The notes below the pieces were generated by a model. It was not told the DNA's origin. It searched no databases and saw only the letters and a list, made by a program, of their open reading frames with translations. Positions 53,655-63,141 of a stretch of 64,000 bases of DNA are shown piece by piece; within the stretch, counting starts at the first letter, position 1, and every line of letters begins with the position of its first letter. The position numbers and the translations under genes are program-made. The stretch comes from Aliivibrio sp. 1S175 (lineage in GTDB: Bacteria; Pseudomonadota; Gammaproteobacteria; Enterobacterales; Vibrionaceae): assembly GCF_001690985.1 (NCBI RefSeq), contig NZ_MAJS01000024.1:1-64000 (forward strand), read 5' to 3'.

Positions 53655-54344
53655 ATGACCATTGAAAAATTTGATTCCATTTACCAACGAGCCATTGAAC
53701 GTAAAGGCGGAGAAGCACAATTAGAACAGTTGCTACATAAGCCATTATCATCTCAAGAGTTAGCTTCGATTCCTGATGATCGTTGGTTAGCGGCATTTAC
53801 TGAAAAAGTATTCCAATGCGGTATATCATGGAATGTAGTTCGTAAGAAATGGCCAGAATTTGAAGACGTATTTTTCCAATTCCGTATTCAACCTTTATTG
53901 CTTCAACCTGATGAAGCATGGGAAAAGAAAGCCCAAGACCCTCGGATAATCCGCCACTTAACAAAAGTAATGACGGTTCCCGCTAATGCAATGATGATTA
54001 ATATCGCCAGCCTTAAATATGGTTCTTTTGGGAAGATGGTCGCAAACTGGCCAAGCGAAGACATCATAGGGTTGTGGGGATATTTAAAGAAAAACGGTAA
54101 GCGTTTAGGTGGTAACACAGGCGCTTATGCATTGCGTCAAATGGGGGTTGATACCTTTATTTTATCTTCCGATGTGGAATCTCATTTACGTAATTGCGGA
54201 ATTATAGACAGTGGTAGAGATACAAAGCGAGCGCAACAGGCAGCCAATAAAGCGTTTACACAGTGGAAAATTGAGTCTAACCGTAGCCTGTCGGAAATAA
54301 GTCAAATCATCGCATATAGCTGTGGTGACAACAGGGTTCTCTGA
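53655..54344 (+). CDS. tag: DNA-3-methyladenine glycosylase I (Tag)
   Basis: The frame opens at 53604, but ATG 53655 (MTIEKFDSIYQRA) follows GAGAAC and fits the family start, giving 229 residues. The Tag core is present: ISWNVVRKKWPEFEDVF, MMINIASLKYGSF, a helix-hairpin-helix segment GNTGAYALRQMGVDTFIL, and SSDVESHLRN. The protein excises 3-methyladenine from alkylated DNA. The N-terminal first 40 residues are longer than in E. coli Tag, and the Cys/His zinc ligands of E. coli Tag are not evident, so this is a diverged member. Confidence 0.85.
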   Translation: MTIEKFDSIYQRAIERKGGEAQLEQLLHKPLSSQELASIPDDRWLAAFTEKVFQCGISWNVVRKKWPEFEDVFFQFRIQPLLLQPDEAWEKKAQDPRIIRHLTKVMTVPANAMMINIASLKYGSFGKMVANWPSEDIIGLWGYLKKNGKRLGGNTGAYALRQMGVDTFILSSDVESHLRNCGIIDSGRDTKRAQQAANKAFTQWKIESNRSLSEISQIIAYSCGDNRVL

Positions 54345-54348
54345 AAAT

Positions 54349-54378
54349 ATAAAGCACCTCATCGTAGAGGTGCTTTAT
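54349..54378. terminator. Terminator after the glycosylase gene
   Basis: A perfect 12-bp stem ATAAAGCACCTC/GAGGTGCTTTAT has a 6-nt loop, 5 nt after the stop. No strong T-run, but it can serve both converging genes. Confidence 0.65.
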
Positions 54379-54386
54379 AACATTAA

Positions 54387-54509
54387 TCATTCTTTTTTAT
54401 TCAACTCAAATAATATGCCAACAGCAAGCACTGCGATGATAATAGTGACTGCGTAGCTCATCCAAATGACCAATTCTGTTAGTGGGCTTAACCCTTCCGA
54501 TATCAACAT
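54387..54509 (-). CDS. Small single-helix membrane protein (40 aa)
   Basis: ATG 54509 follows AAGGAGGAGTT, a near-perfect ribosome site, so translation is very likely. The 40-residue product has a polar N-terminus (MLISEGLSPLTE) and one helix (MSYAVTIIIAVLAVGILFEL), ending NKKE. It is the same size and layout as the 37586-37708 protein. Function unknown. Confidence 0.75.
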   Translation of the reverse strand: MLISEGLSPLTELVIWMSYAVTIIIAVLAVGILFELNKKE

Positions 54510-54765
54510 AACTCCTCCTTGAGCAAATCTTTTCGGTGGCTCATTTTAAACATAACAACATGTATATAATGTGACAACAACCAAAATCATGTGAAAGAAC
54601 GCATAAAAATACGACGAAAAACTAACTCTCTCGGTTATTTTTTCTAACGATTACATATAAATGTTGCTTACATCTAAATGAGCCTAATGAACCCAAATAT
54701 TAATTTGATTAAACGTAAATTAATCCCATACTTGATCTATAGATAATAAGAATGATAGAGAATAT

Positions 54766-54873
54766 ATGAATAAGTTAGTTTGCCCATGCTGCCGCCAACA
54801 TCAAGAGTGGTTTTATAGCGAAACAAGTTGTATTTGGTATTGTATTTGTGGCAATGTTATTTTTGTTGCCTGA
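54766..54873 (+). CDS. Tiny cysteine-rich (zinc-ribbon-like) protein (35 aa)
   Basis: ATG 54766 lies after ATGATAGAGAAT, which gives a GAGA-type site. The 35-residue product contains C6-P-C8-C9, C22, C26 and C28-Gly, a compact zinc-ribbon arrangement. It resembles in style the 55-residue protein at 5166-5333. Because of its size it could be chance, but the ordered cysteines and stop position argue that it is real. Function unknown. Confidence 0.5.
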   Translation: MNKLVCPCCRQHQEWFYSETSCIWYCICGNVIFVA

Positions 54874-54943
54874 CAAAAAATTAAGTAAAATCAGTCTTTA
54901 TTGACTATTCTTATATTTCATCTGTTTTAATTTAAGGAACGAT

Positions 54944-55429
54944 ATGAAATGGATTGTCATATGTGGTTTTATTTTATTCTCATGCCCATTTAATACTCAC
55001 GCCACTTCACTTCAAATTGCTTTTTTAGGCTACAGTAACCACCATGTAGACCGAAACTATGATTATAACGAAAACCATATACTGATCGGTTTTAGTATTA
55101 ACAATGGCTTTAGTGCTGCTCATTTTGTCAATTCTTATAATAATAACTCCACGCTTATTGGTTGGAACTTTAGTATGGACGATAGCCTTAACATACAGAA
55201 ACTGTCGTTTCGTTTAGGGGCGATGATTGGCCTAGTGACGGGTTATGAACAAGATCAAATAATTACTTATATTAATGACGACATTAGCCTTTATTTAATC
55301 CCGCAACTTACCCTTTCTTATCCTATAACAGACACAATCGCCCTCTCTCTCGTTAATGGGATTGTGCCAGATTCAAAAGGCGTAATTTTTATGCACCATC
55401 TTCAGTTATCGTTCGACGATCTGTTTTGA
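54944..55429 (+). CDS. Hypothetical exported protein, beta-barrel-like (161 aa)
   Basis: ATG 54944 follows TAAGGAAC. A signal peptide (to about residue 20, HATS) is followed by alternating hydrophobic and polar residues ending in HHLQLSFDDLF, with aromatic residues suited to a small outer-membrane beta-barrel. No cysteine in the mature part. Family not recognised with certainty. It converges on the 94-residue gene. Confidence 0.65.
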   Translation: MKWIVICGFILFSCPFNTHATSLQIAFLGYSNHHVDRNYDYNENHILIGFSINNGFSAAHFVNSYNNNSTLIGWNFSMDDSLNIQKLSFRLGAMIGLVTGYEQDQIITYINDDISLYLIPQLTLSYPITDTIALSLVNGIVPDSKGVIFMHHLQLSFDDLF

Positions 55430-55465
55430 AGTCTTCACTAGGTGATTAACAATCTTTTGCCTTTA

Positions 55466-55750
55466 TTATTTATTTTTAATAAAAAGCATTTTATAAAGAG
55501 ATTGGAGAAACACAGAAAAACTATAGCTAGGGTCTGCTTTACCATATTCATCAACAGCATAAATAAAGTTTGATTTGAACTTTTCAACAGCTTCTTCTGG
55601 AGTATCTGCATAGATGACATCATCTTCAACCTCAAAACCGTTATCTAATATCATGGTTTTCTCGCGTAGAAATGTGCTTGAACTCATATCAAGGAAGCTA
55701 TATTGCTTACGGTCACTATTGGGGATACAAAAAAATTGATACTTAGCCAT
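55466..55750 (-). CDS. Hypothetical protein (94 aa)
   Basis: ATG 55750 follows AGAGGAAACTA. Soluble, mixed alpha/beta-type sequence with FCIPNSDRKQYSFLDM, a DDVIYADTPEEAVEKFKSNF segment and a hydrophobic end. Overlapping frames on the same strand look like shadows. Likely real from its ribosome site. Family not recognised. Confidence 0.6.
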   Translation of the reverse strand: MAKYQFFCIPNSDRKQYSFLDMSSSTFLREKTMILDNGFEVEDDVIYADTPEEAVEKFKSNFIYAVDEYGKADPSYSFSVFLQSLYKMLFIKNK

Positions 55751-55929
55751 ATTAGTTTCCTCTATTAAATAAAACGTCTCAAAATGATTTTAATTTTAAA
55801 TTGGCGTGATATTTTATTTTTAGAGCTAACGGCTCACATACAATATATGAATCAATATCACTTAACTAGCCATAATTATCAATGAAATTGTTTTATAAAA
55901 GAGATGTTCATCGCATTAACCTCAGAAAA

Positions 55930-55975
55930 TGTATACAAAAAAGCCCCGTTGAATCCCTTCATTCAACGAGGCTTT
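55930..55975 (-). terminator. Terminator of the alkylsulfatase gene
   Basis: A 14-bp stem (55941-55954 with 55961-55974, one G-U pair on the minus strand) is followed on the minus strand by TTTTTTG. It lies 25 nt after the gene stop. Confidence 0.8.
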
Positions 55976-55997
55976 GTATTACTCTTTACTTACTTTT

Positions 55998-57965
55998 TTA
56001 TGGCGTAACTACACCAAACCATAAATTGAATTGATCAAATACCGACATCAGTTGCTGGAATTTAGCTTGGTCAGAAACCGTAAATTCTCCCGCTTTCATT
56101 TCATCTTTCAATACTGATTTTTTCGACATCATGTTTTCAAACGCTTGACGCGATAACGTAATGTTCAAATCCGCATTATCAAACTGAGTATCTGTATAAG
56201 ACTTCAATACTGAATTACTTAAATCCATTGAGTATTTACCATCGCCTTTAACATCAATATTTACTTTAATGTTCATGCCTTTTGCAACATCAGGTTTCAC
56301 TGTCACACCAAGGTATTTCATGAACTGATTAAACGGCATGTTCACGGCGATTGCTGCTGTGTTTGGCGTTGCGACTGGTTTAATACCATTACGTAATTCT
56401 TTAGCACCGCCTAGATAATAGTTTCTCCAAGGACCAGACTCTGATTGATAGCCTAGTTGCTCCATTGCGTCCGCTTCTAAATAACGTGCATCCATATTGT
56501 TAGGATTTGCAAAAGTCACGTTATTTAACAGAGTCACCGCCCAACGGTATTCGCCTTTTTTGATTGCCGCTTCAGCAAGCTCAATTACCTTCTTCTCGCC
56601 ACCTATCGCTTCAACGTATTTAGTGCCTTCTTCCGTTGGTGTTAATGGGTTTAGATTGGCTGGGTTACCGTCCCACCATGCGCCGAAGTAGTAATCGTAA
56701 GTCGCACGTGCATTATGAGAAACCGTACCGTAGTAACCACGGTTGTACCACTCTTTACCTAATGAATCTGGCAATTTAATTTCTGCTGAGATTTCATTTG
56801 GCGTATACCCTTTGTTTGCAAGACGTAGCGTTTGGTCATGTACAAATTTATACATATCACGAGTTTTAGCTAGCTGACCTTTTATTTTTTCTTGTCCCCA
56901 TGTTGGCCAATGGTGAGACGCAATCATAGTGTCTGCTTTATCACCGTAGGTATGTAGAGCTTGGTCTACATAGGTCCCCCATGAAGAAGCATCACGAGTC
57001 TTAGCTCCTCGTAATGTTGAAATGTTATGGATGGTATGCGTCATTACTTCTGCTGCCATCATGGTTTTATATTGTGGAAAATAGAACATGAATTCAGAAG
57101 GCGCTTCTGATTCTTGTGCCATCATCACTTCTAAATCAACACCGTCAATCGTCATTTCTTGACCGGTATGCTCTGCAATTTCTGTTGGTTTTACAATACC
57201 AGGTGAGCCTGTTGAGGTTGTTTTACCTAAACCGCCATCAACCATACCTTTATTGTTCGCATCAAGAAGGTTGCCATACATGTATGAAGAACGACGCGAC
57301 ATGGTGGTGCCTGCCATTAGATTTTCAGCAATAGAGTACGTGAAAAAACCTTCTGGTGCCGCAATAGCCACATCACCATCATCAATGGCTTTTTGCGTTG
57401 TAACGCCTAAAATGCCACCAAAATGGTCTACGTGTGAGTGAGTAAAGATAACGCCAGTAACAGGCAGATCTTCCACATTATCACGCAATAGTTTTAAACC
57501 TGCTGCAGCGGTTTCTGGAGAAATAAGTGGGTCAATAACAATCCAGCCGTCATCACCTTTAATGAATGACATTACTGATAAATCAAAACCACGAACTTGG
57601 TAAACACCGTCTTTAACTTTAAATAACCCATTGATGTTATTTAATTTTGCTTGGCGAAGTAAAGAAGGATTAATGGTTTGAGTATTATCATCTTGGTCGA
57701 TGAAATTAAATTTTGAGAAATCCCAAACGACATTACCGTTTGCGTCTTTAATTGTTGTTTCTGGCCATGTTGCAATAAAACCACGTGAAGCATCTTCAAA
57801 ATCAGATTTATTATCAAAATTTAAATATTGCTTTAACTGGTCGTTCTTTTGAATAGTGTGCGTTGTCGCTTCTTTTGGCTGACTGGTTGTCGGCGCAGCA
57901 AACACAAACGCAGGCGCTAAGGTAGCAATAACAGCAAGTGATACTATGGATTTTTTAAATGACAT
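55998..57965 (-). CDS. Exported alkyl/aryl sulfatase, SdsA1-type metallo-beta-lactamase fold
   Basis: The protein has 655 residues with a signal peptide (to about residue 23, VFAAP). The binuclear zinc motif THSHVDHFGG has HSHVDH at 176-181, with further metal ligands in the MAAEVMTHTIHN and ASHHWPTWG segments. The middle has a helical dimerisation domain (about 460-530). A C-terminal SCP2-like domain (about 540-655) may bind the alkyl chain. It hydrolyses primary alkyl sulfates such as SDS in the periplasm. The adjacent LysR gene is the probable regulator but is interrupted. Confidence 0.92.
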   Translation of the reverse strand: MSFKKSIVSLAVIATLAPAFVFAAPTTSQPKEATTHTIQKNDQLKQYLNFDNKSDFEDASRGFIATWPETTIKDANGNVVWDFSKFNFIDQDDNTQTINPSLLRQAKLNNINGLFKVKDGVYQVRGFDLSVMSFIKGDDGWIVIDPLISPETAAAGLKLLRDNVEDLPVTGVIFTHSHVDHFGGILGVTTQKAIDDGDVAIAAPEGFFTYSIAENLMAGTTMSRRSSYMYGNLLDANNKGMVDGGLGKTTSTGSPGIVKPTEIAEHTGQEMTIDGVDLEVMMAQESEAPSEFMFYFPQYKTMMAAEVMTHTIHNISTLRGAKTRDASSWGTYVDQALHTYGDKADTMIASHHWPTWGQEKIKGQLAKTRDMYKFVHDQTLRLANKGYTPNEISAEIKLPDSLGKEWYNRGYYGTVSHNARATYDYYFGAWWDGNPANLNPLTPTEEGTKYVEAIGGEKKVIELAEAAIKKGEYRWAVTLLNNVTFANPNNMDARYLEADAMEQLGYQSESGPWRNYYLGGAKELRNGIKPVATPNTAAIAVNMPFNQFMKYLGVTVKPDVAKGMNIKVNIDVKGDGKYSMDLSNSVLKSYTDTQFDNADLNITLSRQAFENMMSKKSVLKDEMKAGEFTVSDQAKFQQLMSVFDQFNLWFGVVTP

Positions 57966-58107
57966 AATTTCTCTCTTAATAGTGCGAGCAATCCATTTTG
58001 CTCGTCGATGGAGAAATATTAAGAGTTATCAATTAAACAATCGATAGTGTCATACTTAAAAGTGGATTTAGTTTTATTTAATCCATAACAGGAGCACTCC
58101 CGTTAAT

Positions 58108-59019
58108 TCATAAATATAAACTCGTTAGATCTTGCGTAACCTCTTCAAATATCTGTTTTAACCACTGATGACCAGTATCTGATTGTTGTGAATGATGCCA
58201 CGTCATATAAACAGGTAAGGGATGAGATTCAAAAGGCAATGGAAGTATCGTTAATGGCAGCATTTTAGACATCATTTTTGAATGCCATACTCCAGTTACG
58301 CACAACCAATCCATTTGAGCCGCCATCATAATAGAATTACAAATAGAGCCTGTCGCATAGGCTTCTTTTCGTTGAGGTAACTTATCAATTAATAACGAAT
58401 CCATAATGTAGTTATCCATTCTCTGGGTTTTCCACAATAGGTGTTGTTCTGCAAAGAACTGATCTTGAGTGATACTGTCTTTAATTCTTGGATGGTCTTT
58501 TCTGCATACCACAACAAGCTGCTGTTCAAATAACAATTTATTATGATAGCCATGCTCTTCAAGTGGCACCGTTGCCAAAATTAAATCCACTTTACGCATG
58601 CGTAAATCAGCCTGTCTATCTTCTTCATTTAGATGCTCGATATCTGCTTTGAAATTTACGTTAGGAGCAAACTGATCACGGTATTTAATAAGAGGAGGAA
58701 CGACCATTAAATCTAAATCTTTATGGCTTGAAATACGAAAGGTTCACTGACTAGTGCTAGGATCAAACGCTTGACGGGATTTTGCCCCATTTAATAACCG
58801 AATTAATGGCTCTTGAATTTCGGCATGCAATTCAATTGCAAAATTGGTAGGAACGATTCCTCTCCCTTGTCGAATAAACAGCGGATCTTGATATTGTTCT
58901 CGCAAGCGATTTAATGTGTGACTTACCGCAGGAGCACTAACACCTAAACTGACTGCTGCCTCATTCACACTGCGTGTATTCATGACAACATCGAATGCTT
59001 TAAGTAAATTTAGATCCAT
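58108..59019 (-). pseudogene. LysR family regulator interrupted by an in-frame stop
   Basis: The frame is open from ATG 59019 to a TGA at 58744-58746, then continues in the same frame to 58108, giving 303 codons, the normal LysR length. The first part holds the HTH (MNTRSVNEAAVSLGVSAPAV, DPLFIRQGRG). The second holds the effector domain, resuming TFRISSHKDLDL. The stop replaces what is usually an Arg or similar in the SxRTFRI context, so a single point mutation is likely. It stands about 140 nt from the alkylsulfatase gene it probably controlled. Sequencing error or recoding are alternatives. Confidence 0.85.
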
Positions 59020-59314
59020 GAATTCCTACCACATCAATTATTTAGTAATGTGATTATAAGCAGCTTTATACTTAAAAATCTAACCTTGTCTTACTAGACT
59101 TCATTTCCATATTTACTCTGACATCAAATAACCTTAAAAAAATAAAGTTTAATTTATAAGACTCAAGCTCATTAGCTGATTAATTTCTACTCATCATGCC
59201 ACTTCATTGTTAGCCTTAATATTACTATAACAACTAAATACGATATAACGGCTTAATGCTATAACAACGGATTGTTAATCTCAGTGGCTATCATTCTTAA
59301 AAAAGGATAGGACA

Positions 59315-59956
59315 ATGCGTGATCTTATAAATTACTTTTCAAACTCTGATATCAAAATTCACCACGATTTTGCATCTTCCTTACGTCTTAATCCTCAAGT
59401 ATTTAGCTACTGTAATCCATCATACCAACTGCCAATATCATCAAAACAACGCTTAGAAAATTACCTTGCTTTAGGTCAACCGTTTCTAATGCCTTTTGGG
59501 GATCTAAATCAAGCTGACACTTTAATTGCCTTCTCATTTGGTGACAGCGCTGATGTAAACATTCAACTAAGTGAACTGGCTGCAAATATCCAGCATTTAC
59601 ATCCCAATATTCATGTACAACTTCAACAAGAAATTGCACTCCACTTCCCTAAAGACAGACAAATCAGTGTTATTGAAAATAAGGACTACCAAACCACCAC
59701 AGATATTGCGCGTGAAGCCTTAAACAACATTCATTCACGTAATGTTGTGGTCGTTGCCCAATCTTGGCATGCGAAACGCTGCATAAATACCTGTAAGCAA
59801 CAAGGTTGGAATGTTGTTGGATTACGTTGTGTTGATGACTTTCCGGCAAAAGACCCTCAACCTTGGGTGAGAAATCCATTAAATTGGTTAATAAAAGAAA
59901 GTCACAGAGAAGTCGCAACAGGACAAGAAATCAGTCAATACTTTCAACTCTGCTAA
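59315..59956 (+). CDS. DUF218/YdcF-like protein (tentative)
   Basis: ATG 59315 follows AAAGGATAGGAC. The 213-residue product has an N-terminal helical region and a Rossmann-like half. The TTTDIAREALNNIHSRNVVVVAQSWHAKRC segment (about 127-156) recalls the DUF218 motif (NTxENA, then SxFHxxRA) of YdcF/SanA. Several DUF218 proteins act in envelope metabolism. No signal peptide. The assignment is tentative because the N-terminal region departs from the family. Confidence 0.55.
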   Translation: MRDLINYFSNSDIKIHHDFASSLRLNPQVFSYCNPSYQLPISSKQRLENYLALGQPFLMPFGDLNQADTLIAFSFGDSADVNIQLSELAANIQHLHPNIHVQLQQEIALHFPKDRQISVIENKDYQTTTDIAREALNNIHSRNVVVVAQSWHAKRCINTCKQQGWNVVGLRCVDDFPAKDPQPWVRNPLNWLIKESHREVATGQEISQYFQLC

Positions 59957-60114
59957 TTCTGTGATAATCACAAAACAATTGAGCTAACTATCTAATTTAT
60001 ATAAATAAAACCTTATCTCTTGTTTTGTTCTAGAGTACCATTACGTTTTTATTTCCTACTCAGGCATACACTTCTCATCTACTCCTTATATCAACGGCAT
60101 CAGAAGAATTCTTT

Positions 60115-60330
60115 ATGTCGCATTCCCTTAATGGCGATTCGACACTAACCTCGCCTACGCACTCTCAACTCTCTATTCCAATGTCTATTCCTGGAGATAA
60201 TTATCACACTTTATTGAGGGCAAATCCCATTGCCGATTCTTATCAAGAAACCAATGAAAAACGCGTTCAATGGGTAAGAGAATACGACTGGCATTTATCT
60301 CAGTCGATTAGATACCCGGTCCCATATTAG
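60115..60330 (+). CDS. Possible small hypothetical protein (71 aa)
   Basis: ATG 60115 follows AGAAGAATTC, a fair site. The product is Ser/Thr/Pro-rich at the start and has WVREYDWHLSQSIRYPVPY at the end. It is not a shadow of another gene and codon positions look plausible, but nothing is recognisable. Low to moderate confidence. Confidence 0.38.
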   Translation: MSHSLNGDSTLTSPTHSQLSIPMSIPGDNYHTLLRANPIADSYQETNEKRVQWVREYDWHLSQSIRYPVPY

Positions 60331-60385
60331 CTACGGATATTATATAATAATTTATACCCATTATAATGTTAAGTAATGTCTCACG

Positions 60386-60931
60386 TTAAAACTTATAACT
60401 CATTCCTACCATCAATAGATTAGCTTTAATAATTGGATTAGTGATATTTTTATATTCTATATTTAATCCCAAACCAAAATTGAACCGACTTTCAAGTCCT
60501 AATGATGCCTCAAAACCTATATCTGAAGCAGATTTAGATACGTTATCTATAGTGTAATCAACTTTATATCTGTTAGCCCCTAACTTTGTATAAATGAAGT
60601 TATTAATAAAATGATTTTCCATTAATGGGTACTGAAGAAAAGCACTAGTTCTAGGCCCATAAAAAGTATCATCATCCACTTCTGATACTATATTAATCAA
60701 ACCACTAACTATACCACCACCACCAGATGTCCACCCACCTTCAATACCAATATATGGATTAATCATATACCGGTAGTAAGTATTAAGATTAAACGAATCA
60801 CCAAACGAACCTCCATCATTTAATTTGAATTTTTGACTACCATAGCCAACAGCGGTACCAACGATATGCTCAGCAAAAGAATGAAGGGGGAATAAGGTTA
60901 AGCATATAACAAATAAAGATATTTTTTTCAT
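60386..60931 (-). CDS. Outer membrane beta-barrel protein, OmpA/Ail-like porin family
   Basis: The protein has 181 residues. Signal peptide to about residue 20 (HSFA-EH). Alternating Tyr/Gly/Asn-rich strands (NTYYRYMINPYIGIEGGW) and a final MVGMSYKF ending in Phe, the C-terminal signature needed for BAM-mediated insertion. It fits an eight-strand barrel. It has no peptidoglycan-binding domain. Function unknown; similar proteins aid adhesion or membrane stability. It sits 170 nt from the histidine kinase gene, which reads in the same direction. Confidence 0.78.
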   Translation of the reverse strand: MKKISLFVICLTLFPLHSFAEHIVGTAVGYGSQKFKLNDGGSFGDSFNLNTYYRYMINPYIGIEGGWTSGGGGIVSGLINIVSEVDDDTFYGPRTSAFLQYPLMENHFINNFIYTKLGANRYKVDYTIDNVSKSASDIGFEASLGLESRFNFGLGLNIEYKNITNPIIKANLLMVGMSYKF

Positions 60932-61101
60932 ATTAATTACCTAGTTGAACAACTGTGATGGTTGTAATAAACATTATCAAATGAATCTTAGATACATTGA
61001 ACGTATATATTGATTATTTGATTAGCCAAGTTACTAAGTAAAATTACAAAATTAAGCAGGTTGACAATATCGACAATTTGTCATGTATTTGTTTGTAATT
61101 G

Positions 61102-62397
61102 TCAGAGTTGTAGATTTGGGATTATAAGGTTGAGCTTCGCCCCGCCAAGCTCACTTTTTTCAAGTATCACCTGACCTCCATGTTTCTCGACAGTCAATTT
61201 TACTATCGCTAAGCCCAGTCCATTCCCCATATTTTCTTTATTTCGAGATGGGTCAAGACTGAAAAATGGCTCAAACACTGTACCCCAATATTTTTCTGGA
61301 ATACCGGGACCATCGTCTTCTATAATAATTTTAAGCTGTTGCTTGTTTGATTGGCAAACCAGTCGCACTTTAGACTCAGCATATCGAACAGCGTTTGACA
61401 GTGCATTATCTAGCGCGGGTTTAAACAGATTTGTAGCGGCAAGAAGATAAACATCTGGATCAATAATGACTTCAATTTCTCGATTTTTAGGATTATAAAG
61501 ACGCTTAACTAAATGATTAACGAAAGGTTCAAGAAGGAAGAATTCCTTATGTAGCGGTATTTCTTGACTGCTAATTTTGGTAAAATAAAGTAACCCATTA
61601 ACCAATTGTTCCATCTCTTCCGTATCTTCAATAATGCTTGCTACTTTCTCCCACACATCTTCAATAATCGTACTTTCCTGAATTAATTCAGCTTGCCACT
61701 GAATACGAAAAATCGGTGTTCGAAGATCATGGGCTACCGCCTGTGCAAGGGTACGATTGTTAGAAATCAGTTGAGATATTTTGTCTGCCATATCATTCAC
61801 GCTTTCGTTCAATCCCCCAACTTTACTACCACTGTTGGTTGGTACGCGTGCGTTTAAATTTCCTCTGGCAATATCGGCGGTAACCAGTTCTAAAACCAGG
61901 ATCCGTCGGTTGAGAAACCAGATAAGACTGATTGAATAAATTAGAAACCCACCAATTATAAAAACAAAAAACAACGAATCGTTGAAGCTAATCTTCTCCC
62001 TAATCATAGAGTTAGTATCAGGTTCAAAATGATAAAAATTCGATACGTCAGGCAATGTAATCCACAAGTGCCTATCTTCGTTACGAAACGAAAAAGAATG
62101 TATCTTCTCATTCAGGGCAAAGTAATTTTTTACGTCTTCCGGTAACTCTTCTGGATGCACAAGGTTCAGATTGCTCGCGGTTAAATCAGCATAATTCAAA
62201 AGATACTGATTCAACTCTTGGTTTGTGCTGCACTCAGACAATCTTAGTAAGATACGTTGGAATGCTGCACTTTCCATATCTTCAAGTACATAGTCATAAT
62301 CGGAAGATAACTGATAAACGAATTCATCATAAGCAAAAAGGCTAAGAATAAAGAAAAAAAACAACCGAATAAAAGATTCTATATAGATACGCCACAT
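61102..62397 (-). CDS. Sensor histidine kinase, RstB-like
   Basis: The protein has 431 residues. Membrane helices at about 8-24 and 145-163 flank a 120-residue periplasmic sensor. HAMP (about 165-215), phospho-acceptor His223 in AVAHDLRTP, and the ATPase motifs NALSNAVRYA, DDGPGIP and GNGLGLAIV are all present. It follows the response regulator gene by 18 nt. The layout is like E. coli RstB and Vibrio RstB-like kinases, but the exact signal is unknown. Confidence 0.9.
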   Translation of the reverse strand: MWRIYIESFIRLFFFFILSLFAYDEFVYQLSSDYDYVLEDMESAAFQRILLRLSECSTNQELNQYLLNYADLTASNLNLVHPEELPEDVKNYFALNEKIHSFSFRNEDRHLWITLPDVSNFYHFEPDTNSMIREKISFNDSLFFVFIIGGFLIYSISLIWFLNRRILVLELVTADIARGNLNARVPTNSGSKVGGLNESVNDMADKISQLISNNRTLAQAVAHDLRTPIFRIQWQAELIQESTIIEDVWEKVASIIEDTEEMEQLVNGLLYFTKISSQEIPLHKEFFLLEPFVNHLVKRLYNPKNREIEVIIDPDVYLLAATNLFKPALDNALSNAVRYAESKVRLVCQSNKQQLKIIIEDDGPGIPEKYWGTVFEPFFSLDPSRNKENMGNGLGLAIVKLTVEKHGGQVILEKSELGGAKLNLIIPNLQL

Positions 62398-62415
62398 ACT
62401 TAAATATCCTAATTT

Positions 62416-63141
62416 CTAGTCGTTCCAAGCGTCCGGTACAAAAACGTAGCCTTTTCCTCTAACAGTAATAATACGGTAGGGTGAAGACGAAGTATCTCCC
62501 AGTTTTTTACGCAAGCTGACCACTTTGTTATCTATAGTACGATCTAATCCATCATACTCAATACCACGTATAGCACGGGTTAAGTCATCTCTTGACAACA
62601 CTTGATCCGCAGAACTGCCAAGCAACCATAAAAGATCAAATTCGCTATCTGTCATAACAATATGCTTACCAGACAGTTCACACCATTTCCTTATATTATT
62701 GAGCAATAACCCCCCAAAAATTAATGTGTTTTCTGACGATTGATATATGGATTCTGGCAAGTGTATGTGGGTACTTTCATTACGAACTAAAGCTCGTAAT
62801 CGGGCTAATAGCACTCGTGGTTTTATAGGTTTAGTAACAAAATCATCAGCGCCAATTTCCAGCGCAACAACATGGTCAAAATCATCGCCGCTAGAAGTCA
62901 GTATTAGTATCTTACCTAAAAACTTGGGACGGATTTGTCGGCAAATTGTCAGGCCATCGATATCCGGTAACATAAGATCTAGCATCACTAGTTCAGGCTG
63001 TTGAGAAATAATGGCCTCAACAGCACTTTTACCTTCCGCAAACTCTACCACATCGAAATTTTGTGCCCTAAAGTACGACGACAGGATCTGACGAAGTTTA
63101 TTGTCATCCTCAATAATAAAAAGACAGTGAGTAGTGTTCAT
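62416..63141 (-). CDS. OmpR-family response regulator, RstA-like
   Basis: The protein has 241 residues. The receiver domain has EDD (11-13), phospho-accepting Asp55 (VMLDLMLPD) and the conserved Thr and Lys (TSSGDD, VTKPI). The winged-helix DNA-binding domain (about 140-235) ends VRGKGYVFVPD. It is transcribed first in the pair with the histidine kinase. Likely targets are envelope or surface genes; the flanking porin-like and protease genes are candidates only. Confidence 0.93.
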   Translation of the reverse strand: MNTTHCLFIIEDDNKLRQILSSYFRAQNFDVVEFAEGKSAVEAIISQQPELVMLDLMLPDIDGLTICRQIRPKFLGKILILTSSGDDFDHVVALEIGADDFVTKPIKPRVLLARLRALVRNESTHIHLPESIYQSSENTLIFGGLLLNNIRKWCELSGKHIVMTDSEFDLLWLLGSSADQVLSRDDLTRAIRGIEYDGLDRTIDNKVVSLRKKLGDTSSSPYRIITVRGKGYVFVPDAWND

